Shown: positions 19,406 through 28,657, counted from the stretch's first letter. The stretch is 64,000 nt of DNA from Paenibacillus maysiensis (GCF_000520815.1 NZ_ASRY01000271.1:1-64000); one strand, 5' to 3'. Numbers and translations: made by a program. Notes: generated from the letters alone by a model not told the origin.

Positions 19406-21208
19406 ATGAAGTCGTTTCGTTTCAGGCTTACCTTGATTATGCTGATTTTGATCGGCGTATCTGTCCTGGCTGCCGGAATCACCATGGGACAAATTTTTAA
19501 AAACTCGAACATGAAGGTGCTTGAGGAAAATATGGGGCGTGAGATCGACCTGCTTCGGGCTACATTTCCTTTTGTCAACGCAGATGCTCCTTCCAGTACC
19601 GACTACGTCTCCTATTATTCGGAAAAGGCCAAGGAAATTGCCCATCTGACCGAATCACGGGTGACCTTCATTCGCAAGGATGGAACGGTGGTTGGTGATT
19701 CACTAAGTGATCCGCGCAAGATGGAGAACCATGCATCACGTGAAGAAATCCAAGAAGCCGCGTCGGAAGGAATCGGACGAACCATACGCTACAGTGAAAC
19801 TTTGCAGCGGAATATGCTGTACGTGGCAGAGCCTGTCGTATCCGACAAGGGGTTCGACGGATATATTCGTTTGTCCATGAATCTGAAGGCGGTGGAGGAA
19901 GGTGTGCAGCGTGGCTGGACGGCAATTGGCATTGGTCTGGTCTTGTTATTCTTTGCGGCTGGACTGGTCAGTTACCGTATCGCACGTGGCCTAACCTCGC
20001 CTATTGAGCATATTACAGGCGTAGCGAATCGTATTTCCGGGCTGGATTATGACGCAAGAGTTGGCATACAGCGCCGGGATGAGGTAGGACAACTGGGTGA
20101 TGCAATTAACCGCATGGCGGACAGCCTGCAAAACCAAATGAAAACGATACGTGATAATGAGGATTTGCTTCAGAGCGTCATGAGCAATATGACCGGAGGG
20201 ATTCTCATGATTGATGCCGGGGAGCGCATTGCGCTTGTGAACCGTGAGTCTGAGCGGATGCTCGGTGTCACTAGCAAACGGGTGACGGACAAGCCGTATC
20301 ATGAGCTGAAAAAGCACTACGAGCTGACGAAGCTGATTGAGGGTAGTATACAAAGCCGCGAAAGATTGCACGGTGAGGTTCATCTGTATAATCCCGAGGA
20401 ACGGCTGGTTCTGCTCGATGGCGTGCCGATGTATGAGGATGAGGGCGGATATCGCGGTATGCTGTTCCTATTGCAGGATATTACAGCTATTCGGCGGCTG
20501 GAGAATATGCGGAGCGAATTTGTGGCGAATGTTTCCCATGAGCTAAAAACGCCGATTGCCGCAGTCAAGGGCTTTGCTGAAACATTGCTCGGTGGCGGGG
20601 TAAAGGATGAGGAAACATCCCGTTCCTTTTTGCAAATTATTTATGATGAAAGCGAACGGCTGAACCGGCTGATCGGCGACATTCTGGAGCTGTCCAAAAT
20701 TGAATCCAAGCGTTCTCCGCTGGATTGCTCTCCGGTCCATGTGTCCTCGTTTATAGAATCATTGCTGGAAAAATTGAATAATGTAGCTGCCAAAAAGAGA
20801 ATTACACTACACATGGATGTCCCGGATGAACTGTTTATGGAGGCGGATGAAGATAAGCTCCAGCAGATTTTTCTGAACCTTCTGTCTAATGGCATTAACT
20901 ACACACTCGACGGTGGCAAGGTGAAAATCAAGGTTGTAGCGGTACAGCGGGAGAATGACACGGAGAAGGTCGTATTTACGGTTAGCGATACAGGCATCGG
21001 GATTCCGAAGAAGGACCTGCCACGCATCTTCGAGCGCTTTTACCGGGTGGACAAAGGACGTTCGCGCAACTCGGGTGGAACCGGCCTGGGATTGTCTATC
21101 GTCAAGCATTTGGTGGACCTGCATCATGGGGTGCTTTCCGTAGAAAGCGAGCTTGGTTTGGGCACCACATTTACAATCGAATTGCCGTTGTTGCAACAGG
21201 AAGAATGA
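19406..21208 (+). CDS. phoR: Phosphate-regulon sensor histidine kinase PhoR
   Basis: A 600-residue membrane kinase. TM1 is at ~7-25, an extracytoplasmic domain at ~30-170, TM2 at ~175-195 and HAMP at ~195-245. A PAS-like domain lies at ~255-360, HisKA with SHELKTPIAAVKGF at ~378, and an HATPase domain with NLLSNGINYT, DTGIGIPKKDLPRIFERFYRVD and GGTGLGLSIVKHLV. This is the PhoR architecture that phosphorylates PhoP under phosphate limitation. Start at 19406, with AAAGGA ~11 bases upstream; an ATG at 19394 overlaps the SD. It precedes phoP, reversing the Bacillus order. Confidence 0.93.
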   Translation: MKSFRFRLTLIMLILIGVSVLAAGITMGQIFKNSNMKVLEENMGREIDLLRATFPFVNADAPSSTDYVSYYSEKAKEIAHLTESRVTFIRKDGTVVGDSLSDPRKMENHASREEIQEAASEGIGRTIRYSETLQRNMLYVAEPVVSDKGFDGYIRLSMNLKAVEEGVQRGWTAIGIGLVLLFFAAGLVSYRIARGLTSPIEHITGVANRISGLDYDARVGIQRRDEVGQLGDAINRMADSLQNQMKTIRDNEDLLQSVMSNMTGGILMIDAGERIALVNRESERMLGVTSKRVTDKPYHELKKHYELTKLIEGSIQSRERLHGEVHLYNPEERLVLLDGVPMYEDEGGYRGMLFLLQDITAIRRLENMRSEFVANVSHELKTPIAAVKGFAETLLGGGVKDEETSRSFLQIIYDESERLNRLIGDILELSKIESKRSPLDCSPVHVSSFIESLLEKLNNVAAKKRITLHMDVPDELFMEADEDKLQQIFLNLLSNGINYTLDGGKVKIKVVAVQRENDTEKVVFTVSDTGIGIPKKDLPRIFERFYRVDKGRSRNSGGTGLGLSIVKHLVDLHHGVLSVESELGLGTTFTIELPLLQQEE

Positions 21209-21220
21209 ACTAGATCAGTT

Positions 21221-21252
21221 TTTACATTCTGTTAACAATGCCGTGATAAAAT
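21221..21252 (+). promoter_or_regulatory. PhoP box and -10 upstream of phoP
   Basis: TTTACA at 21221 and TTAACA at 21232 are 11 bp apart; the second ends nine bases before TAAAAT (21247-21252). Two repeats only, so autoregulation may be weaker than at pstS or pstB2. Confidence 0.65.
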
Positions 21253-21336
21253 ATACGGGTGTCGCATGAGTTTGGAAAAGATTTTGGAATTTTGACCAAT
21301 GCGCCTTTAAAAGGTAAACAGGAGATGAATTTATTT

Positions 21337-22068
21337 ATGGGACAACGCTTGCTGGTTATTGAGGATGAACCAACGCTTGCCAGATTGCTATCCTACAATT
21401 TGATACAAGAGGGGTTTGAAGTAGATACGGAGGATCATGGCAGTGCAGGGTTTGAAAAAGCCTCCAGAGAGTCCTACGATTTGATCCTGCTGGATTTGAT
21501 GCTGCCCGGTATGAACGGACTGGATATTTTGAGCAGACTACGCCATCAGGGACTGACAACACCCATCATTATTTTAACGGCCAAAAACGGCGAAGCCGAG
21601 GTTGTCCAAGGATTGAAATCAGGAGCAGATGATTATATTACGAAGCCTTTCGGTGTTTCCGAGCTGCTGGCCCGCGTAACGGCGGTACTGCGTCGTACTT
21701 CCGGGGGGGATGAAGGCGTGCTGTCTGATCAGAAAGACGGCTCCAAAATTCAATTAGGCGAGCTGGAGATTTATCCTGAAAAATATGAAGTGATTCTCGG
21801 AGGACAATCCATCAGCTTAAGACCGAAGGAATTTGAGGTGCTTCTCTACTTGTCCCGTAAGCCGGGCGTGGTATTGACTCGCGACGATCTGATGAACGCG
21901 GTCTGGGGCTTTGACTACATCGGCGGTCAACGGACGGTGGATGTGCATGTTAGCTCATTGCGCAAGAAGCTGGAGCTGGACCCCGATTCGGTTCATATTG
22001 ATTCGATTCGCGGAGTCGGATATAAGCTGGTTGTTAATAAAAAAAGAAGCGCTTCTCATTTACTATAA
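21337..22068 (+). CDS. phoP: Phosphate-regulon response regulator PhoP
   Basis: An OmpR/PhoB-type regulator, 243 residues. The receiver has the acidic pocket IEDEP, phospho-acceptor in LILLDLMLPG (Asp ~53), the T in IIILTAKN and K in DDYITKPF. The C-terminal winged helix has LRPKEFEVLLYLSRKPG and GGQRTVDVHVSSLRKKLE. The start at 21337 is 12 bases after ACAGGAG; an ATG at 21325 touches the SD. Partner of PhoR upstream. Likely activator of the four Pho-type promoters in this window. Confidence 0.94.
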   Translation: MGQRLLVIEDEPTLARLLSYNLIQEGFEVDTEDHGSAGFEKASRESYDLILLDLMLPGMNGLDILSRLRHQGLTTPIIILTAKNGEAEVVQGLKSGADDYITKPFGVSELLARVTAVLRRTSGGDEGVLSDQKDGSKIQLGELEIYPEKYEVILGGQSISLRPKEFEVLLYLSRKPGVVLTRDDLMNAVWGFDYIGGQRTVDVHVSSLRKKLELDPDSVHIDSIRGVGYKLVVNKKRSASHLL

Positions 22069-22085
22069 ATGAGAAGCGTTTTTCT
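22047..22085 (+). terminator. Rho-independent terminator overlapping the phoP 3' end
   Basis: CGCTTCTCATTTA pairs perfectly with TAAATGAGAAGCG, flanked by an A-run and T-run. The stop codon lies inside the hairpin. It isolates the next gene as its own transcription unit. Confidence 0.85.
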
Positions 22086-22116
22086 TTGTGTTCGATTTTT
22101 GTGTACATTTCGTGAT

Positions 22117-22150
22117 TTTACATTTCGTTAACATAAATAGACGTTACAAT
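22117..22150 (+). promoter_or_regulatory. PhoP box and -10 upstream of the CBS/receptor gene
   Basis: TTTACA at 22117 and TTAACA at 22128 are 11 bp apart, followed by TACAAT at 22145-22150 (gap of 11). The core is nearly identical to the phoP and pstB2 boxes. Confidence 0.65.
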
Positions 22151-22215
22151 CAACAAATGACCGATATGATGTTCCCGTCACTCCATGTAGTTAAAAAAAA
22201 GGGGACTTCAGAACG

Positions 22216-23340
22216 ATGATAACGGAACCAAAGACCCAGCCGAGTTCCACCGCCGTGATTGAACGTGAATCCAACAAGCTGATTACTACCTACGTGCCGT
22301 GCCGGGAGGTTCCGATCATTGGTACGGATATGTCTTGTAAAGAGCTGTTAGCACTTATGAAAACGCAAGAAGACATTCCTTGTGTCATTGTCATTGATAA
22401 AAACGGCCTTCCGTTGGGCATTATTATGAGAGATGCGTATAACCGACATTTTACGGGCAGGTTTGCTGCGGCTCTGTTTTATGACAAGCCTGCGGCGATA
22501 TTTGCCGACCCCGATACATTAATTGTGGATCTGGAAAGCCCGGCATCGGACATTGTAGAGCAGGCGATGCTGCGCGAAGATCAACAATTTTACGATTGCC
22601 TGCTAATTAGGGAAGGTACGCGGTTGCTTGGCGTCCTGACCATTCGTGATATTTTGTCCGTCGTTCAGCGGATGCAGAAAGAAGCGGATGATCATCGAGG
22701 CAACGTGGTACGGCATAGCTATGATGGCGTCCATCGGATTCAGACAACTGTACTGGATGCCGCTAAAGAGGCCAGTGACAGTGTGCGTCTAACCCGCTCG
22801 ATGAGTGAATTATCACGCCGTGGCAAAATAGAACTGGAAGATGTTCTGCTCTCCTATCGTGCAGTCACAGAGCAAATGAAGCGCCAGCATGAGCAGATTA
22901 CAGCGTTGACCCAATCGCTAAGTGACATTGCTGACATGGCTTCCTCCATTCGCGCACTCGCGGATCAAAGTGGACTGCTGGCGATCAACGCTTCAATTGA
23001 AGCAGCACATGCCGGCGAACACGGGCGTGGCTTCCAGATCGTGTCTCAGGAGGTGCGGAATATGTCACTTCAGACGAAAGCCTTTTCCGCACAGATTACA
23101 AGCTTGCTTACAGATATTGAACAAATGCTGCGTGACACTGCCGATCTGACGAATACGAGCATGCAGCAGATTAATAGCGGCTCCCGGTATATATCCGCTG
23201 GAACCCAAACGTTTACCCAACTGTTGCAGGCCGTTGCTGAAATTGAGACCAAAAACGACGAAATGTCCCGTTCCGCAGAGGAAGCGGCTTTGAATGCAGC
23301 CGGGATTGCACAGGAGCTGGAGCTTATGCTGAATCCCTGA
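22216..23340 (+). CDS. Soluble CBS-domain / chemoreceptor-signalling-domain protein in the Pho locus
   Basis: A 374-residue protein with no transmembrane segment. Residues ~15-155 form a CBS pair (CVIVIDKNGLPLGIIMRDAY and CLLIREGTRLLGVLTIRDIL, the usual ligand-binding Bateman module for adenosyl nucleotides). Residues ~160-374 are long helices with a compact methyl-accepting-chemotaxis signalling core (DQSGLLAINASIEAAHAGEH then GRGFQIVSQEVRNMS). It lies between phoP and pstB2/phoU, isolated by a terminator and served by its own Pho box. I infer a cytoplasmic sensor induced by phosphate starvation. Whether it couples to CheA/CheW or to Pst/PhoU is unknown; no che genes are nearby. Confidence 0.85.
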   Translation: MITEPKTQPSSTAVIERESNKLITTYVPCREVPIIGTDMSCKELLALMKTQEDIPCVIVIDKNGLPLGIIMRDAYNRHFTGRFAAALFYDKPAAIFADPDTLIVDLESPASDIVEQAMLREDQQFYDCLLIREGTRLLGVLTIRDILSVVQRMQKEADDHRGNVVRHSYDGVHRIQTTVLDAAKEASDSVRLTRSMSELSRRGKIELEDVLLSYRAVTEQMKRQHEQITALTQSLSDIADMASSIRALADQSGLLAINASIEAAHAGEHGRGFQIVSQEVRNMSLQTKAFSAQITSLLTDIEQMLRDTADLTNTSMQQINSGSRYISAGTQTFTQLLQAVAEIETKNDEMSRSAEEAALNAAGIAQELELMLNP

Positions 23341-23344
23341 TCAT

Positions 23345-23398
23345 TTTACATACCGTTAACAAATCCACCACACTCAATTTACACACAGCTTATATAAT
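23345..23398 (+). promoter_or_regulatory. Four-repeat PhoP promoter of pstB2-phoU
   Basis: Hexamers at 23345 (TTTACA), 23356 (TTAACA), 23367 (ACCACA) and 23378 (TTTACA) are in perfect 11-bp register. The last ends nine bases before a consensus TATAAT at 23393-23398. Best Pho promoter in the window. Confidence 0.75.
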
Positions 23399-23467
23399 CT
23401 TCATATTGTGCAAATCAGGTGCAATGCTTGAGGACCATAACTGCAACACAAAGGAGATCATAAATTA

Positions 23468-24226
23468 ATGAATGATTCCGTTATTCGGATTGAGAAGCTG
23501 AACTTGTATTATGAAAATTTTCAAGCGCTGAAACATATAAACCTGGATATTCCTGAAAAAACGGTGACAGCCTTCATCGGACCATCCGGCTGCGGCAAAT
23601 CTACCTTGCTGCGTACGCTGAATCGGATGAACGATATGATACCGGGAACGCGTATTGAAGGAACGGTGAGTATCGCAGGTCAGGATATATATGGCGATAC
23701 AATGGAAGTAGAAGCCCTGCGCAAGCAGGTGGGAATGGTTTTTCAACAGCCTAATCCGTTTCCTAAATCTATTTATGATAACGTGGCGTACGGCCCGCGT
23801 CTGCATGGAATCCGGCAAAAGGACAAGCTGGACGAACTTGTTGAGCAAAGCTTGCGGCAGGCGGCACTCTGGGAAGAGGTTAAGGACTTTCTCAAGCGTT
23901 CAGCCCTAAGCTTGTCCGGTGGACAGCAGCAGCGTCTGTGTATTGCCCGGGCGCTTGCTGTACAGCCGGATATTTTGCTCATGGATGAGGCAACGTCAGC
24001 CCTGGACCCGATCTCTACGATGAAGATTGAAGAACTGGTTCAAGAGCTGCGCGACAGGTATACGATCGTCATGGTGACGCATAACATGCATCAAGCGGCT
24101 CGTGTGTCCGGTCGGACTGCGTTTTTCTTGAACGGTGTCGTGGTAGAGGCGGCGGATACAGAGACGATGTTTTCCACGCCGCAAGATTCCCGTACGGAAG
24201 ATTATATTTCCGGCCGATTCGGCTAA
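23468..24226 (+). CDS. pstB: Phosphate ABC transporter ATPase PstB (copy 2)
   Basis: A 252-residue PstB of normal length, with Walker [11 protein letters not shown]-loop [11 protein letters not shown], signature [15 protein letters not shown], Walker [13 protein letters not shown] and VTHNMHQA. It has no permease genes beside it and is paired with phoU 40 bases downstream. It presumably serves the PstCA permease encoded at 7.2-9.0 kb or another permease elsewhere. ATG follows AAAGGAGATC. Preceded by the strongest Pho promoter here. Confidence 0.94.
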   Translation: MNDSVIRIEKLNLYYENFQALKHINLDIPEKTVTAFIGPSGCGKSTLLRTLNRMNDMIPGTRIEGTVSIAGQDIYGDTMEVEALRKQVGMVFQQPNPFPKSIYDNVAYGPRLHGIRQKDKLDELVEQSLRQAALWEEVKDFLKRSALSLSGGQQQRLCIARALAVQPDILLMDEATSALDPISTMKIEELVQELRDRYTIVMVTHNMHQAARVSGRTAFFLNGVVVEAADTETMFSTPQDSRTEDYISGRFG

Positions 24227-24265
24227 AGCCAACAAATTAGTAATGCCAGGAGGGGTGACTTCGAA

Positions 24266-24925
24266 ATGATACGCAGAAAAGGTTTTGATGAAGGATTAGA
24301 TGAGCTGAGAGCCGTACTACGCGAAATGGGTGCACATGTATCGAAGGCACTCGATCAGGCCATCGAATGTTTGCAGACCAAAAATACGGAATTGGCCCAG
24401 CAGGTGGTCAAAAATGATGCATCCCTCAATGCGCTGGAAGAGAACATTCTCGATATGGGCTCCAAGCTCATTATTACCCAGCAGCCGGTAGCCAAGGATT
24501 TACGCCGGATCATTGTTGCGTTTAAAATTTCCAGTGATCTGGAACGGATGGGGGATTTGGCTCTAGATATCGCCAAGGTCACTCTGCGTCTGGAAGGGCA
24601 GCAGATCATCAAGCCGCTGGTGGATATTCCACATATGGCTTCGATTGTTAAAGAGATGATTGACGACGCCATTACATCCTATTTGGATGAAAATACAGAT
24701 CTGGCTTATAAAATGGCTAAAGAAGATGATCGTGTGGATTCCATATACAGCCAAATGATCAGCGATTTGTATGCGTTTATGGTAGATAAACCGGCAGAGG
24801 CTTCACAAGCGATGCTGCAACTGCTCGTTGGACGATATATTGAGCGGATTGGTGACCATGCGACGAATATCGGTGAAAGCACCGTATATCTCGTGACAGG
24901 GGAGCGGCCGGATTTGAACCAGTAG
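24266..24925 (+). CDS. phoU: Phosphate signalling protein PhoU
   Basis: A 219-residue all-helical PhoU made of two three-helix repeats, each with the metal-binding E/DxxxD-type motif: KISSDLERMGDLALDIAK near residue 90 and GRYIERIGDHATNIGES near 190. PhoU links Pst transport state to PhoR activity and negatively controls phosphate uptake. The GGAGGGGTG SD is strong. It forms an operon with pstB2 and ends with a long terminator. Confidence 0.95.
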   Translation: MIRRKGFDEGLDELRAVLREMGAHVSKALDQAIECLQTKNTELAQQVVKNDASLNALEENILDMGSKLIITQQPVAKDLRRIIVAFKISSDLERMGDLALDIAKVTLRLEGQQIIKPLVDIPHMASIVKEMIDDAITSYLDENTDLAYKMAKEDDRVDSIYSQMISDLYAFMVDKPAEASQAMLQLLVGRYIERIGDHATNIGESTVYLVTGERPDLNQ

Positions 24926-24947
24926 GCTTTTTAGGTATATAGCGGTT

Positions 24948-25012
24948 GTTTCTGACCCAGACTTGTCTTTGTGCAAAAGGCGAATCTGGTTAGGAAACAG
25001 CCGTTTTTTTCT
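24948..25012 (+). terminator. Rho-independent terminator of pstB2-phoU
   Basis: CGGTTGTTTCT and CCAGA pair with TCTGG and AGGAAACAGCCG across a long, partly structured loop, then a T7 run. Confidence 0.75.
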
Positions 25013-25101
25013 GAAAAAGGAGCCTTTATGTTAAGATAGGAAAAGGAATGCGTAAAACGAAAGAACCTTTCGAATGCATTGATGAACTTGCGAGGTGCTA
25101 A

Positions 25102-27756
25102 ATGGATAAACTCATGCTTATAGATGGCAACAGTATCATTTATCGGGCGTTTTTCGCTATGCCGCCGTTAACGAATTCGAGCGGACAGCAGACGAACGCG
25201 GTGTACGGATTTACAACGATGTTGCTGCGGCTTTTGGAGGAGCACAAGCCGACGCATATACTGGTTGCCTTTGATGCCGGAAAAATAACGTTTCGCCATA
25301 AAGGATATGAGGATTACAAGGGTGGACGGGAGAAAACACCACCGGAGCTGTCCCAACAATTCCCGCTGCTGAAAGAGCTGCTGACCGCCTTTGGCATTGC
25401 CCAGTTTGAGCTGGATGGCTATGAGGCGGACGATATCATTGGAACCCTATCTAAAACCGCGGACGAAGCTGGTTTTAACGTGCTGGTGGTTACCGGAGAT
25501 AAGGATATGCTTCAGTTGGCTTCGGACAACGTCATTGTCGGCTTGACCCGCAAAGGGGTTACCGAGGTGGAGACATACGGACCTGAACAGATTCAGGAGC
25601 GTTACGGCTTGAAGCCGTTGCAAATTATCGACCTCAAGGGCCTGATGGGCGATACGTCAGACAACATTCCCGGGATTCCGGGTGTGGGGGAAAAGACAGC
25701 GCTCAAGCTACTGCACCAGTATGGATCGGTGGAAGAGGTGTTGGCGCATACAGATGAGCTGAAAGGCAAAATGAAAGAGCGCGTCGAAACGCATGCAGAT
25801 GATGCACGGATGAGCAAGGATTTGGCGACCATCTATCGGGATGTAACGTTGGACAAGCAGCTGGAGGATGTCGTCTTCGGTGGGCTGCAAGCTGAAACGG
25901 CGGGACCTGCTCTGGCGAAGCTGGAGTTCAAGTCCTTGCTGGAGCGCTTATCCTTTTCGGGCGAGGTTGGCAATGCAGGAATAGATGTAGAGGAAGCTGC
26001 GGCTGACGTGACCGTATTGAACGAACAGCGGATTAGCGAGCTGGTAAATGTACTGGATATCGTCGATCTTCTACATGTAGAGACCCATGGCGACAACCCG
26101 CATCATGCTGAAATTGTGGGTCTGGTCTTTGGCGGAGCGGGGCGACAGTTTTTTATGACCTTGGACGTACTACAAACTGATGCAGCCAAGCCTGTCCGTG
26201 AATGGCTCGCCGATGCTGGGCGCAAAAAGCGGGGGCATGATTTGCACCGTACGGATTTAGCCTTGCATTGGCACGGGATTGAATTTGCCGGGGCGGAGTT
26301 CGATGTACAGTTGGCCGGATATTTGCTGGACCCAACGGATGCAAACCAGTCGCTGAGCGGATTGGCAGCCAAGCATGGCTTGTCCTCGATTCGTCCGGAC
26401 GATGAAGTATTCGGCAAAGGCGCTAAATATAAAGTACCTGACATGGATGTGCTGTCCGATCATGTGGCGCGCAAGGCGGCGGTGATTGAAGCGCTGGTGC
26501 CTGTACAGCAGGCCGAGCTGGAAAAAACGGAAATGCACAAGCTGTTCCATGAGCTGGAGATGCCGTTGTCCCGGATTTTGGCGGATATGGAGAAGCAGGG
26601 AATTTTGGTGAATGTGGAAGAACTGCGTGCTTTGGGTAAAGAATTTGAAGCCCAGATTGAAACGCTGGTGCGCGAAATTTACATCATTGCAGGTGTAGAG
26701 TTCAATCTGAATTCGCCCAAGCAGCTAGGTGAAATTTTGTTCGACAAGCTGGGCCTTCCCGTAATCAAAAAGACGAAAACCGGATATTCCACTGATGCCG
26801 AGGTGCTGGAAAAGCTGGCACCGTATCATGATATCGTGCAAAACATTTTGCAATATCGTCAAATCGCCAAGCTCCAATCCACGTATGTGGAAGGGTTGCT
26901 TAAAGAAATTTCGGATAAAACGGGTAAGCTGCATACGTATTTCCGCCAAACGGTTGCGGCTACAGGACGCTTGAGCAGCCAGTTTCCAAATTTGCAAAAT
27001 ATTCCGATTCGTCTGGAAGAGGGACGCAAAATTCGCAAGGTATTTGTGCCTTCCGAGCCGGGTTGGTCTATTCTGGCGGCGGACTACTCACAGATCGAGC
27101 TGCGAGTGCTGGCTGATATTTCGGATGATGAGCGCTTGAAGGATGCCTTTGTAAACGATATGGACATTCATACGAAGACCGCGTCCGATGTGTTCGGCAT
27201 CCCTGCGGAAGACGTAGATTCTAACATGCGGCGTTCTGCCAAGGCGGTTAACTTCGGGATTGTCTACGGAATCAGTGATTACGGTTTGTCGCAAAACCTG
27301 AATATTACGCGCAAGGAAGCGGCTCGCTTTATCGACCAGTATTTTGACGTGTTCCAGGGCGTCCGCCGTTACATGGATGATATTGTGAAGGATGCGAAGC
27401 GGGATGGGTACGTAAAAACGCTGCTGGAACGCAGACGTTATTTGCCGGAGATTAATGCCAGCAACTTCAACCTGCGTTCGTTTGCGGAGCGTACCGCAAT
27501 GAATACGCCGATTCAGGGTACCGCAGCCGATATTATCAAGCTGGCGATGGTACAGATGGACGCGGCGCTTCGCGACCGTAATCTTCGCAGCCGTATGCTG
27601 CTTCAAGTACATGATGAGCTTGTTTTCGAGGTTCCGCCGGAGGAAATGGAAACGATGAAAGAGCTTGTCCCGGCTACGATGGAAGCGGCGTTGAAGCTGT
27701 CTGTACCACTTAAAGCGGAAGTTAGCTATGGAAGCAATTGGTATGAAGCGAAATAA
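25102..27756 (+). CDS. polA: DNA polymerase I
   Basis: An 884-residue family A polymerase for Okazaki fragment processing and repair. The N-terminal 5'-3' nuclease (residues 1-~290) has LIDGNSIIYRAF, DGYEADDIIGT, VTGDKDMLQL and the LMGDTSDNIPGIPGVGEKTA helix-hairpin-helix. The middle exonuclease-like domain (~300-470) lacks the DxE catalytic pattern (HVETHG instead), so proofreading is probably absent, as in Bacillus. The polymerase domain has DYSQIELRVLA, RRSAKAVNFGIVYG and LQVHDELVFEVP. ATG with GCGAGGTGC upstream. Confidence 0.96.
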   Translation: MDKLMLIDGNSIIYRAFFAMPPLTNSSGQQTNAVYGFTTMLLRLLEEHKPTHILVAFDAGKITFRHKGYEDYKGGREKTPPELSQQFPLLKELLTAFGIAQFELDGYEADDIIGTLSKTADEAGFNVLVVTGDKDMLQLASDNVIVGLTRKGVTEVETYGPEQIQERYGLKPLQIIDLKGLMGDTSDNIPGIPGVGEKTALKLLHQYGSVEEVLAHTDELKGKMKERVETHADDARMSKDLATIYRDVTLDKQLEDVVFGGLQAETAGPALAKLEFKSLLERLSFSGEVGNAGIDVEEAAADVTVLNEQRISELVNVLDIVDLLHVETHGDNPHHAEIVGLVFGGAGRQFFMTLDVLQTDAAKPVREWLADAGRKKRGHDLHRTDLALHWHGIEFAGAEFDVQLAGYLLDPTDANQSLSGLAAKHGLSSIRPDDEVFGKGAKYKVPDMDVLSDHVARKAAVIEALVPVQQAELEKTEMHKLFHELEMPLSRILADMEKQGILVNVEELRALGKEFEAQIETLVREIYIIAGVEFNLNSPKQLGEILFDKLGLPVIKKTKTGYSTDAEVLEKLAPYHDIVQNILQYRQIAKLQSTYVEGLLKEISDKTGKLHTYFRQTVAATGRLSSQFPNLQNIPIRLEEGRKIRKVFVPSEPGWSILAADYSQIELRVLADISDDERLKDAFVNDMDIHTKTASDVFGIPAEDVDSNMRRSAKAVNFGIVYGISDYGLSQNLNITRKEAARFIDQYFDVFQGVRRYMDDIVKDAKRDGYVKTLLERRRYLPEINASNFNLRSFAERTAMNTPIQGTAADIIKLAMVQMDAALRDRNLRSRMLLQVHDELVFEVPPEEMETMKELVPATMEAALKLSVPLKAEVSYGSNWYEAK

Positions 27757-27826
27757 GTTATTTCAATGAGCAGATAGTCCATTTTAACGCTGCTTCCGTT
27801 ATAATATAGGATGAGGTGAAGACATC

Positions 27827-28657
27827 ATGCCGGAATTACCGGAAGTAGAAACGATTAAACGAACGTTAAACGAGCTTATCGTTGATAAACATATAGATCA
27901 TGTGACCGTGAATTTGCCGCGTATCATTCAACGGCCCGATGATATACACGCTTTTGCTATGGAACTGGCTGATCATCGGATTACAGGAGTGGAGAGACGC
28001 GGGAAGTTTTTGCGGATTCTGCTGGATGGGCTGGTACTCGTTTCCCACCTGAGAATGGAAGGGCGATATGGCCTGTATTCGCAAAATGATCCTGTGGAAA
28101 AGCATACTCACGTTATCTTTCATTTTACGGATGGAACGGAATTACGCTATCAGGATGTTCGCCAATTCGGCACGATGCATTTATTTACGGAAGGACAGGA
28201 TTTGTTGGAGAAGCCGCTGAACAAGCTTGGTTTGGAGCCTATGGACGAGTCCTTTACACCGGAGGCACTTCGCGCAGCTGTGGGGACCCGTTCGACTTCG
28301 ATCAAGGCGGCGCTGTTAAACCAGTCATATGTCGTGGGCATCGGGAATATTTATGTGGATGAGTCGTTGTTTAAGGCGGGGATACATCCGGCACAGTCGG
28401 CTAAAAGTTTGGATGAAAACCAGTTCCGTGTGCTGCACGAAGCTATTATCTCCACACTGAGCGCGTCGATTTTGGTCGGAGGCTCGTCCATCAAATCCTT
28501 CGTCAACGGACAGGGTGAAGCGGGCGACTTCCAGCATCAATTGCAAATCTATGGGCGTAATACGAAGCCTTGTGTTAACTGTGGTACATTGATCGAAAAA
28601 TCCGTTGTAGCCGGACGTGGTACACATCATTGTCCGGTCTGCCAGCCTCTGCGCTAA
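27827..28657 (+). CDS. mutM: Formamidopyrimidine-DNA glycosylase
   Basis: Removes 8-oxoguanine and formamidopyrimidines and cuts the abasic site. The 276-residue protein starts MPELPEVETIKR, so the catalytic Pro and Glu are exposed after Met removal. SHLRMEGRYG and the helix-two-turn-helix segment VVGIGNIYVDESLF follow. The C-terminal zinc finger has CVNCG and CPVCQ. SD GAGGTGA. Same position after polA as in Bacillus. Confidence 0.96.
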   Translation: MPELPEVETIKRTLNELIVDKHIDHVTVNLPRIIQRPDDIHAFAMELADHRITGVERRGKFLRILLDGLVLVSHLRMEGRYGLYSQNDPVEKHTHVIFHFTDGTELRYQDVRQFGTMHLFTEGQDLLEKPLNKLGLEPMDESFTPEALRAAVGTRSTSIKAALLNQSYVVGIGNIYVDESLFKAGIHPAQSAKSLDENQFRVLHEAIISTLSASILVGGSSIKSFVNGQGEAGDFQHQLQIYGRNTKPCVNCGTLIEKSVVAGRGTHHCPVCQPLR

